Source: Streptomyces chartreusis NRRL 3882 (GTDB lineage Bacteria; Actinomycetota; Actinomycetes; Streptomycetales; Streptomycetaceae). From it: 64,000 bases of DNA. A program made the translations under genes and the position numbers. Below are positions 53,722 to 62,800 of this stretch, piece after piece. Each line of letters opens with the position of its first letter. The stretch's first letter is position 1. The stretch covers positions 4,294,501 through 4,358,500 of the forward strand of contig NZ_LT963352.1 in NCBI RefSeq assembly GCF_900236475.1, read 5' to 3'. The notes beneath the pieces are model-generated. The model was given only the letters and a program-made list of their open reading frames with translations, was not told the origin of the DNA and ran no database searches.

Positions 53722-54243
53722 ATGGACGAGACGAGCAGCACGACGAATCCGCGGGACCACTTCGAGATCACCACCCTCATCAGCGGCTTCTTCCGCACCA
53801 TGGACGAGCGGCGGTTCGACGAGGGCTGGGCCGGGGCCTACTTCACCGACGACCTGCGGACGACATCACCGCTCGGCGAGGCCGAGGGCGCCGACGCGGT
53901 ACGCGGCGTGGAGGAGGCCATCGGCCGGTTCGCCGCCACCCTGCACCTCTCCTCCGACGTCCTCGTCCGGGCCGAACCGGGTGCGCGGACGGCCCGTGCC
54001 TCCTGGAACGCACACATGACCCACGTCCACTTGGAGTCCACGCTCCGGGCACGGGGCGAGAGCGCCAACCCCCTGTTCACGGTGGGCGGCACCTATGAGG
54101 GGGAACTCCGACGCACCGACAGCGGTTGGCGCTTCAGCCACGTCTCCGTGCGGGCCGTCTGGACCACGGGCGAGCCGCCCGTCCTGCCGGAGGAGACCGC
54201 CGCCCGTGTCACGGAACTGACCGGCGCCCAGGCGTCGAACTGA
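53722..54243 (+). CDS. SnoaL-like/NTF2-fold protein
   Basis: A 173-residue protein: HFEITTLISGFFRTMDERRF, then EGWAGAYFTDDLRTTSPLGE and TYEGELRRTDSGWRFSHVSV, typical of the cone-shaped NTF2 fold with an Asp/His pocket (WNAHMTHVHLES). Such proteins can be cyclases, isomerases or binding proteins. ATG 53722 lies seven bases after the -10 box, so the message is nearly leaderless. It is the presumed target of the MerR regulator upstream. Confidence 0.78.
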   Translation: MDETSSTTNPRDHFEITTLISGFFRTMDERRFDEGWAGAYFTDDLRTTSPLGEAEGADAVRGVEEAIGRFAATLHLSSDVLVRAEPGARTARASWNAHMTHVHLESTLRARGESANPLFTVGGTYEGELRRTDSGWRFSHVSVRAVWTTGEPPVLPEETAARVTELTGAQASN

Positions 54244-54326
54244 GCCCGGCGGCCCATGGCTTCGGTAACGTGTTCGCCCGGGGCGGCCCGATCGGCTGCT
54301 GCCGGACGAAGCCCGGGGGGACACCG

Positions 54327-54671
54327 ATGACGACCACTCATGCCTTGTCCGGGGTGGGGAGCAGCCCACCGCCGGGGAGCGACAGGGTGATCGACGTACG
54401 GGATCTGCGGATGCGCTACCGCAGCCAGGACGTCCTGAAGGGGGTCGAGTTCACGGCCCGGCGAGGCGAGGTCGTCGTGCTGCTCGGCCCGAACGGCGCG
54501 GGCAAGACGACCACGATCGAGGTCCTGGAAGGCTTCCGGATGCGCTCGGCCGGTGACGTGAGCGTCGCCGGGCTGCTCCTCGCCCCGTCCGTCCTGCGCA
54601 GGATGGCCCGCCGCGAGTCCGGGGCCGCCATGGCGGAACGGCACCGGAAGGCGATGCAGCGGGTCGGCTAG
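54327..54671 (+). pseudogene. Truncated ABC transporter ATPase remnant
   Basis: A 114-codon frame. Its first 75 residues are a normal ABC ATPase N-terminus: VIDVRDLRMRYRSQDVLKGV, Walker A LLGPNGAGKTTTIEVLEGF, then RMRSAGDVSVAG. It then switches to LLLAPSVLRRMARRESGAAM and ends at QRVG. Q-loop, signature and Walker B are absent, so it cannot hydrolyse ATP as an ABC protein. The tail may be the C-terminus of the same ATPase or of a lost permease. An internal deletion has removed more than 1 kb of a transporter operon; the downstream kinase and regulator remain. Confidence 0.82.
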
Positions 54672-54673
54672 TG

Positions 54674-55864
54674 ATGCGCGGGGAGCTGCGGGGGTGGTGG
54701 GAGCGCGGCCGGGCGCTGGGGGCGGCCAATCCGCTCGTCGTCGACATCGGTGTCGCGCTCCTGGTCCAGTTCGCGATGACCATGCCGTTCGTCGTGCCGC
54801 GGGTGGCCGGGGCGCCACCGGCTACCTGGGCCGCGTACGGGCTCAGCACGCTCGGCGTGCTGCCCCTGGTCTGGCGGCGGCGTGCCCCCGTCGCCGTGCT
54901 GTTCGCGGTGCTGGCCGCCAACGCGCTGTACCGGCTGACCGTGGACGGACCCGGGCAGCCGTTGCCGTACACCGGGCTGGTGGTCGTGTACACGATTGCC
55001 GCGCTGTCGCCCGCGCGCAAGCGGCTCGTCACCGGGCTCGTGTTGCTGGTCGCCGTGCCGGTCGGGGTGTGGCTCAACACCCGGTCGGCTCGGGAACTGA
55101 CCTTCTCCGTCTTCGTGTTCGCCGCCGCCTATGTCCTCGGGCGGCTCACCGACGCCCGTCAGCGGGCCCACCGCGTCGAGGCCGAGCAGGCCGCCGCGCG
55201 CGAACGGGCCCGGATCGCACGGGAGATGCACGACATCCTCTCCCACGCCGTGAGTCTGATGATCGTGCAGGCGGAGGCCGGGCCGGTGGCCGTGCGGGCC
55301 GCGCCGGAGCGGGCCGAGGCCGCCTTCGAGGCCATCTCCGAAACCGGACGCGACGCCATGGCGCAGTTGCGCCGGATGCTGGGGGTGCTGCGGGAGAGCG
55401 ATGGCGAGAGCGGCCGTCGGAGCGCAGGCGGGTCCGGTTGCCGTGAGCCGCAGCCCGGGGTCGCGGAGTTGCCCGGCCTGTGCGACCGGGTGCGGGCCGG
55501 CAGTGGCCTGGAGGTCGTGTACCGCACCGCGGGGACCGTCCGGCCGTTGCCGGGGGCGGTCGCGGCGACCGTCTTCCGGGTGGTCCAGGAGGCCCTCACC
55601 AACACTGTCCGGCACGCCGGTGCCCGTACCGTGACCGTGCAAGTGACCTACGGAGACGGCGACTTGTGTGTACGAGTGACCGATGACGGGCGTGGGCCGC
55701 AGGCCGGGGCCGCCGGTCGCCGGGGCGGGCACGGCCTCGTCGGGATCCGGGAGCGGGCGGCGGCCCTCGGAGGGAGCGCGGTGACCGGGCGGGGAGCGGA
55801 CGGGCGGGGGTTCGAGGTGCGGGTCCTGCTTCCCGTCCCGGCCGGAGCGGAGGCCGGGCGGTGA
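54674..55864 (+). CDS. Sensor histidine kinase (HisKA_3 type)
   Basis: A 396-residue kinase with four to five hydrophobic helices in the first 160 residues. The phospho-acceptor is in RIAREMHDILSHAVSLMIVQ, and the ATPase domain has TVFRVVQEALTNTVRHAGAR, VTDDGRGPQ and GGHGLVGIRERA. ATG 54674 directly follows GTG 54671, which overlaps the TAG stop of the ABC remnant; either is possible. It overlaps the regulator GTG by four bases. It is the kinase half of a former ABC-TCS operon. Confidence 0.93.
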   Translation: MRGELRGWWERGRALGAANPLVVDIGVALLVQFAMTMPFVVPRVAGAPPATWAAYGLSTLGVLPLVWRRRAPVAVLFAVLAANALYRLTVDGPGQPLPYTGLVVVYTIAALSPARKRLVTGLVLLVAVPVGVWLNTRSARELTFSVFVFAAAYVLGRLTDARQRAHRVEAEQAAARERARIAREMHDILSHAVSLMIVQAEAGPVAVRAAPERAEAAFEAISETGRDAMAQLRRMLGVLRESDGESGRRSAGGSGCREPQPGVAELPGLCDRVRAGSGLEVVYRTAGTVRPLPGAVAATVFRVVQEALTNTVRHAGARTVTVQVTYGDGDLCVRVTDDGRGPQAGAAGRRGGHGLVGIRERAAALGGSAVTGRGADGRGFEVRVLLPVPAGAEAGR

Positions 55865-56568
55865 CGATCCGGGTGGTGGTCGCCGACGACCAGGAGCTGG
55901 TGCGCAGCGGATTCGCGCTGATCCTGGACGTCCAGCCGGACATCGAGGTCGTCGCGGAGGCGGGCGACGGGACGGAGGCCGTCGAGGCGGTGCGGCGGCA
56001 CGCCCCCGACGTGGCGCTGCTCGATGTGCGCATGCCGCGCATGGACGGGATCGAGGCCTGCCGTGCGATCAGCGCCACGAGCGACTGCCGGACGGTGATG
56101 CTCACGACCTTCGACTCCGACGAGTACGTGTACGACGCGCTGCACGCGGGCGCGAGCGGCTTCCTGCTCAAGGACGTCCGCCGGGACGATCTCGTGCACG
56201 CGGTACGGGTCGTCGCCCGGGGCGACGCGCTGCTCGCGCCGTCCGTGGCCCGGCGTCTGGTGGAGCAGTACACGCGGTCCACGAGGTCCCCCCGGACCGC
56301 CGCCCGCCTCGACGTGCTGACCGGGCGGGAGCGCGAGACGCTGCTGCTGCTCGCCCGGGGCCTGTCGAACGCGGAGATCGCCGCGGAGCTGGTGGTCAGC
56401 GACCACACGGTCAAGACGCATGTCGGCAATGTGCTCGCGAAACTGGGCCTGCGGGACCGGATCCAGGCCGTGATCTGCGCGTACGAGACCGGGCTCGTCG
56501 CGGCCGGGGATCCCCCGCCCGGGGGAGCGGACCGGGCGGGCCCCTCCCCCTCGTCGGCGAGGAACTGA
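55861..56568 (+). CDS. NarL/LuxR-type response regulator
   Basis: A 235-residue regulator with receiver motifs VVVADDQELVRSGF, phospho-acceptor Asp in VALLDVRMPRMDGI and FLLKDVRRDDLVHA. The C-terminal helix-turn-helix is LTGRERETLLLLARGLSNAE, then IAAELVVSDHTVKTHVGNVL. GTG 55861 overlaps the kinase stop (GTGA). The C-terminal 20 residues are Pro/Gly-rich and not conserved. Since the transporter it probably controlled is broken, its surviving targets are unclear. Confidence 0.94.
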   Translation: MTIRVVVADDQELVRSGFALILDVQPDIEVVAEAGDGTEAVEAVRRHAPDVALLDVRMPRMDGIEACRAISATSDCRTVMLTTFDSDEYVYDALHAGASGFLLKDVRRDDLVHAVRVVARGDALLAPSVARRLVEQYTRSTRSPRTAARLDVLTGRERETLLLLARGLSNAEIAAELVVSDHTVKTHVGNVLAKLGLRDRIQAVICAYETGLVAAGDPPPGGADRAGPSPSSARN

Positions 56569-56666
56569 CCCTGCGAGACCGCCCGCGGGGGCGATCCGCG
56601 CGAAGGCGCAGGTCCCGAGGATGGAGCCGTACCTCTCGACAACGGCTCACACCCACGGAGTTGACC

Positions 56667-57836
56667 ATGCCGCGTACCGCTTCCCTGCTGGCCGCCGTGC
56701 TCCTCGCGGGCGTCGTGGCGGGGCCGTCCGCCCTCCCGGCCGCCGCCACGCCTCCTGACCGGGCCCCCGCCCACCTGGCCGCCCAGCACCGGAACCCCGC
56801 CCTCGCCGCCGCCATCGCCGGCCTCCCCGGCGCCGACGCGACCGCCGCGCTGGTACGCGTCGGAGGCGACGAGGGCGTCTGGCGGGGCAGTTCGGGCGTG
56901 CACGATCTGCGCACCGGCCGGCCGGCCGATCCGGGCGCCCGCTTCCGCGCCGGTTCCGTGACCAAGGTCTTCACCGCTGCCGTCGCCCTGCAACTGGCCT
57001 CCGAGGGCCGGCTGGACCTGGACCGCAGTGCCCGCTCGTACCTGCCGGAGCTGATCCCGGCGTCGTACGGGGGCGTCACCGTCCGGCAGTTGCTCAACCA
57101 CACGCACGGCATCCCGGCCCCCGACTTCCCCGGCACCACGGTCGAGGAGGTGTACGCGCACCGCTTCCGGGTTCATGACGCCGAGGACATGGTCCGCTCG
57201 GCGACGTCGAAGAAGCCCGAGTTCGCACCGGGCGAGAAGCAGCACTACCTCAACATCGGTTACACGATCGCCGGTCTGCTGATCGAGCGCGTCACGGGCG
57301 ACTCCTACGAGCACCAGGTCGCCCGCCGGGTCCTGAAGCCGCTCGGGCTGCGCGACACGTACTTCCCCGGGACGAACCCGCGCATCATCGGCCCGCACAA
57401 CCACGGCTACCAGACGATGAGGCTGGACGACGGGACGGTCGGTCTGCGCGATGTGTCCGTGTGGGGCGCGACCGACGCCTGGGCGGCCGGGGACATCATC
57501 TCGACCACGGCGGATCTCGAACGCTTCACCAGCGCCCTGTTCCAGGGCCGGGTCGTGCACGGACCGCTCCTGGAGGAGCTGTTCACGCTGCCGGAGGTGA
57601 CCGACTTCAGGAGCGGGAAGCCGGCCGCGTACTCCGTCGGCCTCTCGATGAAGGTGCTGGGCGGGCGCGAGGTCTGGGGCAAGACGGGTGGGCGCTGGGG
57701 CTACAACGCGGCCATCGCCTCCACCCGCGACGGCTCGCGCACCCTCGTCTACAGCGTCAACTCCACCGACGCCAAGGGCCAGGACATGAACAAGGTCGCG
57801 GAGAACATCATGGTGGCGGTGTACGGGCGCCCCTAG
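56667..57836 (+). CDS. Secreted serine hydrolase (beta-lactamase/D-Ala-D-Ala carboxypeptidase family)
   Basis: A 389-residue protein with an N-terminal signal peptide (SLLAAVLLAGVVAGPSALPA then AAA). Catalytic motifs: SVTK (nucleophile Ser, Lys) in FRAGSVTKVFTAAVALQLAS, Y-x-N as YLN in HYLNIGYTIAGLLIERVTG and KTG in VWGKTGGRWGYN. This is the class C/DD-peptidase (R61-like) serine-hydrolase fold, acting outside the cell on peptidoglycan or esters. ATG 56667 follows CGGAG. It follows the response regulator by about 100 bases and may or may not be in its operon. Confidence 0.92.
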   Translation: MPRTASLLAAVLLAGVVAGPSALPAAATPPDRAPAHLAAQHRNPALAAAIAGLPGADATAALVRVGGDEGVWRGSSGVHDLRTGRPADPGARFRAGSVTKVFTAAVALQLASEGRLDLDRSARSYLPELIPASYGGVTVRQLLNHTHGIPAPDFPGTTVEEVYAHRFRVHDAEDMVRSATSKKPEFAPGEKQHYLNIGYTIAGLLIERVTGDSYEHQVARRVLKPLGLRDTYFPGTNPRIIGPHNHGYQTMRLDDGTVGLRDVSVWGATDAWAAGDIISTTADLERFTSALFQGRVVHGPLLEELFTLPEVTDFRSGKPAAYSVGLSMKVLGGREVWGKTGGRWGYNAAIASTRDGSRTLVYSVNSTDAKGQDMNKVAENIMVAVYGRP

Positions 57837-57842
57837 GGGGCG

Positions 57843-58523
57843 TCACGCCGTCGGCGGAGCCGCCCGTACGAGGCCCGTCTGGTAGGCGATGACGACCAGT
57901 TGCGCACGGTCGCGGGCGTTCAGCTTGGTCATGGCCCGGTGGATGTGCGTGCGCACGGTCAGCGGGCTGAGCGTGAGGTCCTCGGCGATCTCGGTGTTGG
58001 ACCTGCCCTCCGCCGCCAGGGCCATCACCTCGCGCTCGCGGACCGTGAGGTCGGCGAGGCGCTCCGGTGGTGCGAGGTGGGCGTCGGGGGCGGGGGCCAT
58101 GAGGAAGCGGGTGATGAGGGAACGGGTGGCGACGGGAGAGAGCAGCGCCTCGCCGGAGGCCACCGTGCGCAGCCCGGCCAGCAGGGTGTCGGCGGTGACG
58201 TCCTTGCCGAGGAAGCCGCTGGCACCGGCCCGCAGCGCCTGGGCGACGTAGTCCTCGGTCTCGAAGGTGGTCAGGATGAGGACGCGGGTGGCGGACAGGT
58301 CCGGGTCGGCGCAGAGCGTGGCGGTGGCGGTGAGGCCGTCGGTGCCGGGCATGCGGATGTCCATGAGGACGATGTCGGGGTGGTGGGCACGGGTCAGCTC
58401 CACCGCCTCCGCGCCGTCGGAGGCCTCGGCGACCACCTCCATGTCCGCGCAGGAGTCGATGAGGATCCGGAAGGTGGCCCGCAGCAGGGCCTGGTCGTCG
58501 GCGAGCAGCACCCTGATGGTCAA
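57843..58523 (-). CDS. NarL/LuxR-type response regulator
   Basis: A 226-residue regulator starting at TTG 58523, within a TTGA overlap with the kinase stop. The receiver shows IRVLLADDQALLRATF, phospho-acceptor Asp in IVLMDIRMPGTDGL and FLGKDVTADTLLAG (Lys). The helix-turn-helix is DLTVREREVMALAAEGRSNT, then IAEDLTLSPLTVRTHIHRAM. Together with the kinase it follows an MMPL transporter gene on the same strand, so regulation of that transporter is likely. Confidence 0.94.
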   Translation of the reverse strand: MTIRVLLADDQALLRATFRILIDSCADMEVVAEASDGAEAVELTRAHHPDIVLMDIRMPGTDGLTATATLCADPDLSATRVLILTTFETEDYVAQALRAGASGFLGKDVTADTLLAGLRTVASGEALLSPVATRSLITRFLMAPAPDAHLAPPERLADLTVREREVMALAAEGRSNTEIAEDLTLSPLTVRTHIHRAMTKLNARDRAQLVVIAYQTGLVRAAPPTA

Positions 58524-59767
58524 GGCGTGGTTCCTTCCGCGGGGTGGGTGGAGGGGTGCAGCGGCAGCGCGGTGGTGACCTCGAAGCCGCCCTGGGGGCG
58601 GGGCCCGGCGCACAGTTCGCCGCCGATGGAGTGGGCGCGTTCGCGCATGCCCATGACGCCGAAGCCGCGGCCCTGGGAGGCCTCCGGCTTGCCGGTGCCG
58701 TCGTTGGTGACCGTGATCAGCAGGCGGGAGCCGGTGTAGGCGAGGCGTACGCGGGCGGCCTCGGCGGTGGCGTGCTTGGTGACGTTGGTGAGCGCCTCCT
58801 GCACGATCCGGAAGGCGGTCAGGTCGACGCCGGGTGAGAGCGGCTGCGGCTCCCCCTCCGTGGTGACGGTGACCTCCAGTCCCGCCGACGCGCACGCCGA
58901 GACCAGCTCGGGCAGCCGGGCCAGGCCGGGGGCCGGTTCCAGCGCCGCGGAGCCGGGGCCGGTGTCGTCCTCGTGGTCGTTCTGGCGCAGCAGGCCCAGG
59001 GCGGTCTTCAGCTCCCGCAGCGCGGAGGACGTGGTGCCGGTCAGGTCGGTGAGGATCTTCCGGGTCTGCTCGGGGTTGGTGAGGGCGAGGTGCGCGGCCG
59101 TGCCGGCCTGGGCGTTGGCCAGGGCCATGTGGTGGGCGACGACGTCGTGGAGCTCCCGGGCGATGCGCATCCGTTCCTCGGTGACCCGCTGCCGGGCCTC
59201 CTCCTCGCGGGTGCGCTCGGCGTGTTCGGCCCGGGCCTGCACCGAGCGGACGTAGGCGCGGCGCAGCTGGGTCATCTTGCCGGCGGCCAGGGGCAGCATC
59301 AGCCAGAAGATCGGGCCGATCATCCTGAGCAGCAGCGAGACGTGGTCCATGGAGTCGGAGAACACGGCCGCGAGCGTCACCGCGAGCAGGGTGGTGAGGC
59401 CGTAGCTGCGGGTGGACTTCCGGTCGGTGAGCACGGCCAGCCAGAAGAGTGCCGCCATGACCGGGGCCAGCAGCAGCGGGGTGACCAGATAGCCCAGCGC
59501 GACCGCGGCCACCGTGCAGCTCCCGGCCACGACGACGGCGGTGCGCGGGTGGGTGCGGTGCTTGAGCAGGACGAGGCAGGAGACTCCCATGAGCACGGTG
59601 GCGGTCTTGTCCTGGTCCGGCGGATCGGCGCTGGGCAGGGTGAGGGAACCACCGAGCGTCGCGCAGCCCATCAGTGCCAGGACCATGGCCAGATCGACGA
59701 GGAAGGCGTGGCGTGCCGAGAACTTCTCCAGGCGGTCCGCGTAACGCCGCTCCAGACTGGTACTCAT
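58520..59767 (-). CDS. Sensor histidine kinase (HisKA_3 type)
   Basis: A 415-residue kinase starting at ATG 59767, preceded by GGAGAGCCCG. About five hydrophobic helices in the first 170 residues (DLAMVLALMGCATLGG, TAVVVAGSCTVAAVALGYLV and LLAPVMAALFWLAVLT among them). The acceptor is MRIARELHDVVAHHMALANA; the ATPase shows FRIVQEALTNVTKHATAEAA, VTNDGTGKP and GFGVMGMRERA. It overlaps the response-regulator gene. The sensor region is membrane-embedded, with little outside sequence. Confidence 0.93.
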   Translation of the reverse strand: MSTSLERRYADRLEKFSARHAFLVDLAMVLALMGCATLGGSLTLPSADPPDQDKTATVLMGVSCLVLLKHRTHPRTAVVVAGSCTVAAVALGYLVTPLLLAPVMAALFWLAVLTDRKSTRSYGLTTLLAVTLAAVFSDSMDHVSLLLRMIGPIFWLMLPLAAGKMTQLRRAYVRSVQARAEHAERTREEEARQRVTEERMRIARELHDVVAHHMALANAQAGTAAHLALTNPEQTRKILTDLTGTTSSALRELKTALGLLRQNDHEDDTGPGSAALEPAPGLARLPELVSACASAGLEVTVTTEGEPQPLSPGVDLTAFRIVQEALTNVTKHATAEAARVRLAYTGSRLLITVTNDGTGKPEASQGRGFGVMGMRERAHSIGGELCAGPRPQGGFEVTTALPLHPSTHPAEGTTP

Positions 59768-59876
59768 CGGGCTCTCCGGGGGGGGGTGGGCTGGGGACCA
59801 TGGTGGTCGACGTCGGGCGGGAACGCCCGAGTGGCCGCCCGTGTCCTTCGCCACGGGCGGCCCTGGTGGCGGTGTG

Positions 59877-62090
59877 TCAGGTGCGCGCCGGTTCCAGGTC
59901 GCGTGCGGTGTCCGCCGCCGGTTCCTCCGTCTCCGGCCGGCGGGCGAGCGCCTCGCCCTCCACGTCGACCCGGGGCAGCGCCCGGTCCAGCCACTTCGGC
60001 AGCCACCACGCCCGGTGGCCGAGCAGGGCGAGCACCGCGGGCACGATGGCCATCCGGACGACGAAGGCGTCGAACAGGACGGCGGAGGCGAGTCCGAACC
60101 CGATCATCTTGATCATGGAGTCGCTCTCGCCGATGAACCCGGCGAAGACCGCGATCATGATCAGGGCCGCGGCCACGACCACCCGGGCACTGTGCCGGAA
60201 GCCCGACGTGACCGCCTGCGCGGGCGACTCGCCGTGGACGTACGCCTCCCGCATCCGCGAGACGAGGAACACCTCGTAGTCCATCGCGAGGCCGAAGACG
60301 ATGCCCACCAGGAAGATCGGCATCAGGCTCATGATCGGGCCGGTCTGCTCCACGCCGAGGAGTTCCGCGCCGTGGCCCTGCTGGAACACGACCACGACCG
60401 CGCCGAGGGAGGCCAGCACCGACAGCAGGAAGCCGAGGGCCGCCTTGAGCGGGACGAGCAGGGACCGGAAGACCACCAGCAGCAGCACGATCGCCAGCCC
60501 GACGACCACGATCAGGTACGGGACCAGCGCGGCCTGCACCTTCTGGGCGATGTCGATGTTCATCGCGGTGCTGCCGGTGACCTCGTAGCTCGCGCCGGTG
60601 GCGGACTCGATGCCGGGCCGCTCGTCGCGGATGGTCGTCACCAGGTCCTTGGTCTTCTCGTCGGTCGGTGCGGTGGACGGCACGACGGAGAAGACGGCGG
60701 TGTCACCGGCGTCGTTGAAGCGGGCCGGGGAGACGGACACGACGCCCTTCGTGGCGCCGATCCGCTGGGCGATCTCGTCCGCGGCGCCCTTGGCGTCGGC
60801 GGCGCCCCTGCCGTCCACGACGACGGTCAGCGGCCCGTTGAAGCCCGGCCCGAAGCCCGCGGCGAGCGCGTCGTAGGCGCGGCGTTCGGTGGTGGAGACC
60901 GGCTTGGCCTCGTCCCCGGGCATGCCCAGCTGGAGGTCGGCCGCGGGCAGGGCGAGGGCGCCGAGGCCGACGACGCCGAGGAGCAGGACGGGGACGGGGC
61001 GGCGCAGCACGAACCGGGCCCAGCGGCTGCCGCCGTTGGTGTCGCCGCTGACCTCGATCCGGCCGCTCTTGCGGGCCCGCCGGGTGAGCACGGCGTTCGG
61101 CCAGAAGCCGAGGAAGGCCGGGACGAGCGTCAGCGCGACCAGCACGGCGACGACGACCGCGCCCGCGGCGGCGAGGCCCATCTTGGTGAGCATCGGGATG
61201 CCGACCACGGCGAGTCCGGCCAGCGCGATGACGACGGTGAGCCCGGCGAACACGACCGCGGACCCGGCCGTGCCGGCGGCGAGTCCGGCGGCCTCCTGCG
61301 GCGCACGGCCCTTGGCGCGCTCCTCCCGGTAGCGGGAGACGACGAACAGGGCGTAGTCGATGCCGACGGCGAGGCCCAGCATCATCGCCAGGGTGCCGGT
61401 GGTGGTGGACAGGCCGAGGGCCTGGGACAGGGTGAGGATCGTGGCCATGCTGACGCCGACGCCGATGACGGCGGTCAGCAGGGGCAGCCCGGCGGCGGCC
61501 AGGGAGCCGAAGGTGATGAGCAGCACGACGGCGGCGATGGCGACACCGATCACCTCGGCCGTGCCGCCCGGCCCGGCGTTGTCGGCCAGCGCGCTGCCGC
61601 CCGCCTCGACGGTCAGCCCGGAGTCCCGGGCCTGCTCGATGGCGCGCTCCAGATGGGTCCGGCTGGCGTCGGTGAGGTCGTTGGCCCCGACCCTGTAGGT
61701 GACGGTCGCGAAGGCGGTCGAGCCGTCCTTGCTGATCGTCCTCGCCCGGAACGGGTCGACGGCGCTCGCGACCTGCGTGCCGTCGCCGAGGCCGGTCACG
61801 GCCTTCTCGATGGCCTGCTTGTTCTCGGCGGCGGTCACCTTCTCGCCGCCGGGCGCGATGAACACGACCCGGGCGGTCGCGCTGTCGGCCGTGGCCCCGG
61901 GGAAACGCTGTTCCATCAGGTCGAACGCCTTCTGGGACTCGATGCCGGGCATCGAGAAGCCCTCGTCGGCGGCCCCCGGCGCCTTGAGGGCACCGAGCCC
62001 GACGGCGGCCAGGACGGCCGCCCAGACCAGGGCGACGTACCAACGTCGCCGGAAGGCCAGTCGGCCCACTCGATACAGGAAAGTAGCCAC
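59877..62090 (-). CDS. MMPL/RND-family transporter
   Basis: A 737-residue protein with two symmetrical halves, each one helix, a large external domain, and five or six helices. The functional Asp-Tyr motif GIDYALFVVSRYREERAKG occurs in the first half and GLAMDYEVFLVSRMREAYVH in the second, the proton relay of MMPL proteins. GTG 62090 has GGAG ten bases upstream and begins just before FLYRVGRLAFRRRWYV; an extension upstream has no ribosome-binding site. Such transporters export lipids, antibiotics or siderophores. Gap 59768-59876 to the kinase suggests one operon with the TCS. Confidence 0.94.
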   Translation of the reverse strand: MATFLYRVGRLAFRRRWYVALVWAAVLAAVGLGALKAPGAADEGFSMPGIESQKAFDLMEQRFPGATADSATARVVFIAPGGEKVTAAENKQAIEKAVTGLGDGTQVASAVDPFRARTISKDGSTAFATVTYRVGANDLTDASRTHLERAIEQARDSGLTVEAGGSALADNAGPGGTAEVIGVAIAAVVLLITFGSLAAAGLPLLTAVIGVGVSMATILTLSQALGLSTTTGTLAMMLGLAVGIDYALFVVSRYREERAKGRAPQEAAGLAAGTAGSAVVFAGLTVVIALAGLAVVGIPMLTKMGLAAAGAVVVAVLVALTLVPAFLGFWPNAVLTRRARKSGRIEVSGDTNGGSRWARFVLRRPVPVLLLGVVGLGALALPAADLQLGMPGDEAKPVSTTERRAYDALAAGFGPGFNGPLTVVVDGRGAADAKGAADEIAQRIGATKGVVSVSPARFNDAGDTAVFSVVPSTAPTDEKTKDLVTTIRDERPGIESATGASYEVTGSTAMNIDIAQKVQAALVPYLIVVVGLAIVLLLVVFRSLLVPLKAALGFLLSVLASLGAVVVVFQQGHGAELLGVEQTGPIMSLMPIFLVGIVFGLAMDYEVFLVSRMREAYVHGESPAQAVTSGFRHSARVVVAAALIMIAVFAGFIGESDSMIKMIGFGLASAVLFDAFVVRMAIVPAVLALLGHRAWWLPKWLDRALPRVDVEGEALARRPETEEPAADTARDLEPART

Positions 62091-62258
62091 GGCAGGAGGT
62101 CTCCACATCTGGGTGTCGATCGTCTGCCAAGGCTCTCCGCCGGCGGCCCGTCCCGTCGTCGTGCGGCTGCCGACAATCCGGACTACTGAGAACGCAGTAC
62201 GAGCGGACCCGCGCTCCACCTGGGGTACGAGATTCCCGGGCCATCCGGCGCGGCCTGT

Positions 62259-62288
62259 GCTACCGTCGTTGTTGTTGCAGTTTTGGTT
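62259..62288 (+). promoter_or_regulatory. Likely promoter and initial transcribed region of the second csp gene
   Basis: GCTACCGTCG (62259-62268) and GTTGCAGTTTTGGTT (62274-62288) match the corresponding blocks ahead of the first csp gene. The leader from here to the ATG at 62440 would be about 170 bases. Confidence 0.55.
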
Positions 62289-62300
62289 CCCAGAGACTTC

Positions 62301-62338
62301 GAGTGCTCTATCGACCTTCGTCGACGAGCACTCTTTTT
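62301..62338 (+). promoter_or_regulatory. Terminator-like hairpin in the csp leader
   Basis: Outer arms GAGTGCTC (62301-62308) and GAGCACTC (62326-62333), an inner five-base stem TCGAC/GTCGA with loop CTTC, and then TTTTT (62334-62338). It has the full form of an intrinsic terminator yet lies between the presumed promoter and the csp start, about 100 bases before the ATG. It could be an attenuator, or the end of a short leader RNA. The first csp leader lacks it. Confidence 0.65.
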
Positions 62339-62439
62339 AGTTTCCGAGGATTTTCGGATCTCTCCGAGGGTGATCATTTCAGCGACTCCGAGTCCGTAAA
62401 GTGCGGGTCTCGGGTTTGTCCCCCTAAGGGAGATTCAGC

Positions 62440-62643
62440 ATGGCATCTGGCACTGTGAAGTGGTTCAACGCGGAAAAGGGCTTCGGCTTCATCGAGCAGG
62501 AGGGCGGCGGTCCCGACGTGTTCGCCCACTACTCGAACATCGCCACCTCCGGCTTCCGCGAGCTTCAGGAAGGCCAGAAGGTTACCTTCGACGTCACGCA
62601 GGGCCAGAAGGGCCCGCAGGCCGAGAACATCGTGCCCGCCTGA
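62440..62643 (+). CDS. Cold-shock protein (CspA family), second copy
   Basis: A 67-residue OB-fold RNA chaperone with RNP1 KGFGFI and RNP2 VFAHYS, identical to the first copy at 57 of 67 positions; differences include Q43, T49 and V52. ATG 62440 follows AAGGGAGA. The leader contains a terminator-like hairpin not found before the first copy, so the two genes may respond differently. A conserved hairpin follows, then a DEAD-box gene. Confidence 0.97.
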   Translation: MASGTVKWFNAEKGFGFIEQEGGGPDVFAHYSNIATSGFRELQEGQKVTFDVTQGQKGPQAENIVPA

Positions 62644-62665
62644 CGCTGACGCGTCCGACGTGACC

Positions 62666-62693
62666 GGGGCCCGCACCGTGAGGTGCGGGCCCC
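62666..62693 (+). terminator. Hairpin after the second csp gene
   Basis: A perfect 12-bp stem (62666-62677 and 62682-62693) with loop GTGA, followed by AGCCTCGTTTTC. Its core equals that of the first module's hairpin. Confidence 0.85.
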
Positions 62694-62800
62694 AGCCTCG
62701 TTTTCATCCCACACCCGGCTCAGTGTTGCGAATCCTGGTGCGGCCCGTCCCGGCCGCCGGGAATTCCCCGATACGTGTGCCGCATCGAGGAAGGATCCCC

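Noticed and set aside
55596-57560. 654-codon minus-strand frame opposite the response regulator and serine hydrolase
   Set aside because: It spans two unrelated well-supported genes and the gap between them.
59841-62189. 782-codon plus-strand frame opposite the MMPL gene
   Set aside because: Extremely Asp/Gly/His-rich antisense frame; MMPL motifs and topology are on the other strand.
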